Notes under the pieces: generated by a model
Told to the model about the DNA's origin: nothing
Databases searched by the model: none
What the model saw: the letters and a program-made list of their open reading frames with translations, nothing else
Translations under genes and position numbers: made by a program
Part shown: positions 7,271-10,147 of the stretch, in pieces
How the letters are laid out: every line of letters starts with the position of its first letter
Numbering within the stretch: position 1 is the stretch's first letter
Assembly: GCA_045106295.1 (NCBI GenBank)
Contig: JBGCEI010000164.1
Location: forward strand, 1 to 10,147
Length of the DNA: 10,147 bases
Direction of reading: 5' to 3'
From: WTJX01 sp045106295
Lineage (GTDB): Bacteria > Bacteroidota > Bacteroidia > Cytophagales > JAAEPT01

Positions 7271-7278
7271 CAAAACTA
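7271..7278 (-). promoter_or_regulatory. Possible -7 box for the DUF2851 gene
   Basis: On the minus strand this reads TAGTTTTG, a full match to TAnnTTTG, 41 bases before the ATG at 7229. The T-rich tract at the right distance offers only a partial -33 element. It lies just after the terminator-like hairpin of the upstream unit, a sensible order for a separate transcription unit. Confidence 0.35.
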
Positions 7279-7293
7279 CAAATTCCAAATTTC

Positions 7294-7323
7294 AAAAAAA
7301 TGGTTCAGATAGAACGTATCTAA
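7294..7323 (-). terminator. Terminator-like hairpin after the mpl/exonuclease unit
   Basis: On the minus strand, TTAGATA (7323-7317) and TATCTGA (7311-7305) form a 7-pair stem (one G-T) with a 5-base loop, followed four bases later by seven T (7300-7294 read on minus). It lies about 150 bases past the exonuclease stop and before the DUF2851 promoter candidate. The stem is AT-rich, so strength is doubtful. The rest of 7324-7471 holds no gene that I can see; it is AT-rich and has a run of ten T at 7444-7453. Confidence 0.4.
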
Positions 7324-7471
7324 TTCTATTTTGACTTCCCAGTTTCTGTAATTAAAATTTCGTGCCACTAAAATCAGTTTTTTTGAGTTTTGTGATTTAC
7401 TAGAACGCATACCGAATACCTCAACCCCTCATTGCTATTTTTGTTTTTTTTTTGAAATTTAAAATTTACCG

Positions 7472-8248
7472 TTAGGTTCTAGTTCCAATCGATCGTAATT
7501 TAATTTCAGTTAGTTTTTTCTTGGTGTACAAAGCAAAGTCGCTTTTCATAATCCAATCATAATAAGAAGGGTCTTTAGCAAAGACCTCCGTTACTTTCTT
7601 GCCTCTGTATTTTCCAAAGTTAAATGCTTCTTCACCGTCTGCATCAAAGACTAATCGCCCTGTTAAATCAGCAAATTTAGAAGTAGTTAGCTTATGCAGC
7701 TCTTTTACATCTTTTTTCACTTCTGTTCCTTCATACTTTTCTACTTGAGCCAATAATATATCCATTGTTGCTCGTGTATCTGCTTCGGCACTATGCGCAT
7801 TCTCTAAATTTTTATCACAATAAAATTTATACGCAGCAGACAGGTTTCGGGGTTCCATAATGTGGAAAATACGTTGTGCGTCTACAATAGACCGACTGTC
7901 AATATTAAAGTCCACTTCAGCACGTAAAAACTCTTCTACGAGCATAGGAATATCAAATCGGATGAGGTTAAACCCACACAAATCACAGCCTTTTAAAAAA
8001 GCGTCATAATGCTTAGCACGTTCTTTAAAGGTGGGCTCATCTTTAATATCATCGTAATAAAGCCCATGTACTGTTGAAGCCTCTGTACTGATAGGAACAG
8101 TAGGATTCAAGCGCTCGGTTAGCGACTCTTCTGATCCATCAGGGTTTAGTTTAATAATAGAAATCTCTACTATTCTGTCTGTAACGGTGTTAAGACCTGT
8201 TGCTTCAAGATCAAAACAAGCCAGTGGTTTGGTTAAAGGTAAGCTCAT
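7472..8248 (-). CDS. DEDDh 3'-5' exonuclease (DnaQ-like) with ExoX-like C-terminal domain
   Basis: Predicted 3'-5' exonuclease of the DnaQ/RNase T superfamily, 258 residues. The catalytic acids are visible: Asp13 and Glu15 in FDLEATG (ExoI), Asp99 in GFNLIRFDIPML (ExoII), and His152 with Asp157 in HSAEADTRAT (ExoIII), so it is the DEDDh type and should be active with two metal ions. After the exonuclease domain (about 8-170) comes a linker and then FNFGKYRGKKV...DPSYYDWIM (209-233), the small domain seen at the C-terminus of exodeoxyribonuclease X-like proteins. The substrate (DNA repair, oligonucleotide trimming or RNA) cannot be fixed from sequence; it lacks the polymerase domain and is too short to be the PolC-type proofreader. 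Start ATG at 8248, six bases after the mpl stop codon, so the two are almost certainly one transcript and may be translationally coupled. Confidence 0.92.
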   Translation of the reverse strand: MSLPLTKPLACFDLEATGLNTVTDRIVEISIIKLNPDGSEESLTERLNPTVPISTEASTVHGLYYDDIKDEPTFKERAKHYDAFLKGCDLCGFNLIRFDIPMLVEEFLRAEVDFNIDSRSIVDAQRIFHIMEPRNLSAAYKFYCDKNLENAHSAEADTRATMDILLAQVEKYEGTEVKKDVKELHKLTTSKFADLTGRLVFDADGEEAFNFGKYRGKKVTEVFAKDPSYYDWIMKSDFALYTKKKLTEIKLRSIGTRT

Positions 8249-8254
8249 AGGTTG

Positions 8255-9619
8255 TTAGTTTACAAATTGTGTACAAACAGCAGGAATATCCATGCCTCCA
8301 AAGTTCCCTGAACTCATCAATAGTAAAATACTATTTGCTGTTTTTAAGGAAGTAATTTGTTTTTCTAAGGCCTTTCTATCTGTAAACAATTGAATTTTTT
8401 TGTTTTTCATTTGCGTTTTTAAGTCAGATTCTGTCAATTCACTATCTCCTCTACTTGCTAACTTAGCAGGGTTAATGTAAATCAATGGAAAATCGACTGC
8501 ATCGAATGTTTTTTCATATTGGGGTAAAAATGCTTTGCTTAAACTACTGAACGTATTCAATTCCAAACAGCCAATTACCTTATGTTTTCCATACAATTCA
8601 TCAACAGCCTCGCAACTTGCCTTTAACTTGGAAGGAGCATGAGCAAAATCTCTGTACGCCACTCTATTCGTTCCATTCTCAGCTATTTTTTCTAGCCGTT
8701 TAGAAGCGCCTGTAAACGATTGAATAGCTTCGTAGAATTCTTCTTCTCTTACACAAAGTCGTAAACAGATTGTTTTAGCAGCCTGTAGGTTAATCATATT
8801 ATGTTCACCAAAGAAAGAAACAGGAATCTTCTTTTTCCCTTCCGTTAAAAAGCATTGTCCATCTTTTACTTTGTACGAATGAGCTTTGTAAGGAAATTTC
8901 AATACATCATCTCTATCTGCTGCACCTATTCTTTTAGTCACCTTGTCGCCTTCGTAATAAATAAGAGAGCCTGCCTTAGGTGTGCTTTCTGCCAGTAATT
9001 CGAATTGATGGATGTATTCCTTTTCTGTAGGAAATACATTCATGTGATCCCAAGAAATGCCATTAAGCACAGCAATGTGGTGGTGATAGTTTAAAAATTT
9101 AGGTTTACTATCTAAAGGAGAAGACAAATATTCGTCTCCTTCTATAATAATATAGGGAGCATCACTCAATTTTACCATACAATCAAACCCTTCTAACTGA
9201 GCGCCTACAGCATAATCAAAATCTGCTTTGATGTGGTTAAGTACATGCAATACCATAGCGGTAATACTTGTTTTTCCATGGCTTCCAGCTATTACAATAC
9301 GTTGTTTATTTTTGGAGTGCTCATAAATGTATTCTGGAAAAGAATAGACAGGGACATTTAATTCTTGTGCTTTTAGCAGTTCAGGATTGTCTTTTTTGGC
9401 ATGCATTCCTACTATTACGGCCTCTGTGTCTGTTGTAATGTTGTTCGCATCCCAACCTATTTTGGTCACAATACCTGCTTTTTCTAATCTGCTTTTTGAC
9501 GGTTCATACAGTTCATCATCAGAACCAGTGATACGAAGTCCCTTTTTTTGGAGGGCTAACGCTAAGTTGTGCATTATGCTTCCGCCAACTGCAATAAAGT
9601 GAATGTTAGTCTTATTCAT
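8255..9619 (-). CDS. mpl: UDP-MurNAc:L-alanyl-gamma-D-glutamyl-meso-diaminopimelate ligase
   Basis: Mur-ligase family enzyme for murein recycling: it joins the salvaged tripeptide L-Ala-gamma-D-Glu-mesoDAP to UDP-MurNAc using ATP, in the cytosol. The 454 residues match Mpl length. Seen in order: N-terminal nucleotide-binding strand IHFIAVGGSIMHNLALAL (6-23), ATP P-loop AGSHGKTS (111-118), EGDEY (160-164), NGISWDH (186-192), GEHN (271-274), GASKRLE (304-310) and DFAHAPSK (324-331), then the C-terminal SSGNFGGMDI (436-445). The EGDEY, 'YHHHIAVLN' and FAHxPSK pattern favours Mpl over MurC, which would bind a single L-Ala. The ATG at 9619 lies five residues before the conserved strand; the next Met (16) is inside the glycine motif, so the start is firm. 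A good promoter lies directly in front. The exonuclease gene follows after six bases. Confidence 0.93.
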   Translation of the reverse strand: MNKTNIHFIAVGGSIMHNLALALQKKGLRITGSDDELYEPSKSRLEKAGIVTKIGWDANNITTDTEAVIVGMHAKKDNPELLKAQELNVPVYSFPEYIYEHSKNKQRIVIAGSHGKTSITAMVLHVLNHIKADFDYAVGAQLEGFDCMVKLSDAPYIIIEGDEYLSSPLDSKPKFLNYHHHIAVLNGISWDHMNVFPTEKEYIHQFELLAESTPKAGSLIYYEGDKVTKRIGAADRDDVLKFPYKAHSYKVKDGQCFLTEGKKKIPVSFFGEHNMINLQAAKTICLRLCVREEEFYEAIQSFTGASKRLEKIAENGTNRVAYRDFAHAPSKLKASCEAVDELYGKHKVIGCLELNTFSSLSKAFLPQYEKTFDAVDFPLIYINPAKLASRGDSELTESDLKTQMKNKKIQLFTDRKALEKQITSLKTANSILLLMSSGNFGGMDIPAVCTQFVN

Positions 9620-9626
9620 ATAAGTG

Positions 9627-9657
9627 CAAAAATAAAAGATTTATATTGGCTATCAAG
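9627..9657 (-). promoter_or_regulatory. Bacteroidota-type promoter directly before mpl
   Basis: On the minus strand, CTTG (9657-9654) is followed by 19 bases and TATTTTTG (9634-9627). This matches the TTTG-N19-TAnnTTTG layout of the Bacteroidota primary sigma factor, with three of four bases in the -33 box and all fixed bases of the -7 box. Only seven bases separate the -7 box from the mpl ATG, so the predicted transcript has a leader of roughly 0-5 bases. Confidence 0.6.
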
Positions 9658-9692
9658 TAAAACCTTTATTATGCTAACATCGTAACAATAGA

Positions 9693-9720
9693 AAGTGAAG
9701 CCTATAAATAGGCTCTACTT
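9693..9720. promoter_or_regulatory. Imperfect palindrome in the mpl/lipoprotein divergent region
   Basis: AAGTG (9693-9697) pairs with TACTT (9716-9720, one G-T), and AGCCTA (9699-9704) with TAGGCT (9709-9714), around a 4-base centre TAAA with a single A-C mismatch between the arms. It lies upstream of both predicted promoters (about 36 bases beyond the mpl -33 box and 64 bases before the lipoprotein -7 box). It could be an operator for a dimeric regulator; no T-tract follows, so a terminator is less likely. Confidence 0.4.
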
Positions 9721-9783
9721 GTCCATCAGGCAGTATATAAATACATCCTAATCGATTTCTTTCCATTTGGGAAATAGATTACA

Positions 9784-9791
9784 TATCTTTA
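9784..9791 (+). promoter_or_regulatory. Possible -7 box for the lipoprotein gene
   Basis: TATCTTTA differs from TAnnTTTG only at the last base and lies 28 bases before the ATG at 9820. A TTTG lies 14 bases upstream, shorter than the usual 19-21, so only the -7 part is supported. Confidence 0.35.
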
Positions 9792-9819
9792 CAGATTATT
9801 ATAGTATAAACAAATAAAC

Positions 9820-10147
9820 ATGAAACTAACTTCTTATAAAAGTATACTGGTAGCAAGTATGGCATTCGCCTTTCTGTCTGCCTGCAACACTGAAGAGCTT
9901 GATAAGCTCTCTGATGCTTCCCTTGAACCAATTACCAGTGACTGGATTTTTAATATTGGATCCGCTACGTATTCGGCAGATAGTTTATTAACTGATCTAG
10001 AAGAAGAATTAGGTGATGGGGGTCTTTCCATAACTTCAGAAGGAGCTGGATTTGCTTTCTTTTACCGAGATACGTTGTCTTTTGCTAATGACGAAGAATT
10101 AATAGAGTTAGATAATGTAAATCAAACTATTGATGTACAAGCAATTG
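9820..10147 (+). CDS. Putative lipoprotein, 3' part outside the window
   Basis: The frame opens with ATG at 9820 and stays open to the window edge (109 full codons), so the gene is partial at its 3' end only because the window stops. Residues 1-22 form a lipoprotein signal peptide: basic start (Lys2, Lys7), hydrophobic core ILVASMAFAFLSA, and lipobox LSAC with Cys22 as the lipidated residue. The mature protein begins CNTEELD; acidic residues just after the Cys resemble the lipoprotein export signal that directs proteins to the cell surface in Bacteroidota, so an outer-membrane, possibly surface-exposed, place is likely (inference). The rest is acidic with many Asp/Glu/Ser/Thr and no Cys, as in secreted beta-rich domains, with SATYSADSLL (48-57) and FFYRDTLSF (80-88). 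Similar uncharacterised lipoproteins come to mind, but no function. It is transcribed divergently from mpl. Confidence 0.8.
   Translation, partial: MKLTSYKSILVASMAFAFLSACNTEELDKLSDASLEPITSDWIFNIGSATYSADSLLTDLEEELGDGGLSITSEGAGFAFFYRDTLSFANDEELIELDNVNQTIDVQAI

Noticed and set aside
9387..9602. Open frame of 71 codons on the plus strand
   Set aside because: Antisense to the conserved N-terminal domain of Mpl.
9760..9780. Short inverted repeat TTTCC/GGAAA before the lipoprotein gene
   Set aside because: A five-base stem in AT-rich DNA is expected by chance; too weak to annotate as an operator.
9834..10031. Open frame of 65 codons on the minus strand
   Set aside because: Antisense to the lipoprotein gene, which has a clear signal peptide and lipobox.

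Overview
The window looks like an ordinary chromosomal segment of a marine-type Bacteroidota, probably Cytophagales or Flavobacteriia; the genus cannot be called from this sequence alone. The reasons are the AT-rich DNA with A-rich leaders and no clear Shine-Dalgarno sites, several boxes matching the Bacteroidota -7 promoter element TAnnTTTG, a DUF2851 gene (a family known to me essentially from Bacteroidota), a Bacteroidota-style Mpl, and a lipoprotein signal followed by acidic residues.

Layout. On the minus strand, 2835 to 91 holds a two-gene unit: a 749-residue membrane-anchored patatin-like lipid hydrolase, then a small helical protein of unknown function. Divergent from it on the plus strand are lepA (elongation factor 4, 3020-4807) and folD (one-carbon folate enzyme, 4924-5796). 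folD converges on a DUF2851 gene (7229-5946, minus). Behind that, also on the minus strand, mpl (cell-wall peptide recycling ligase, 9619-8255) and a DEDDh exonuclease with an ExoX-like tail (8248-7472) form a tight two-gene unit. At the right edge a lipoprotein gene starts at 9820 on the plus strand and runs out of the window.

Most genes are housekeeping functions (translation, folate metabolism, peptidoglycan recycling, nucleic-acid turnover), and I see no defence system, phage, IS element, tRNA, rRNA or CRISPR array. The most unusual features are non-coding or sub-genic. Arrays of 7-bp repeats (consensus GCTARNN) lie directly in front of the start codons of both lepA and folD, and they share an 18/19 identical block. 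A run of 16 A residues sits inside lepA and encodes five lysines. A well-matched promoter lies so close to the mpl start that the mRNA would be nearly leaderless. A strong imperfect palindrome lies in the mpl/lipoprotein divergent region.
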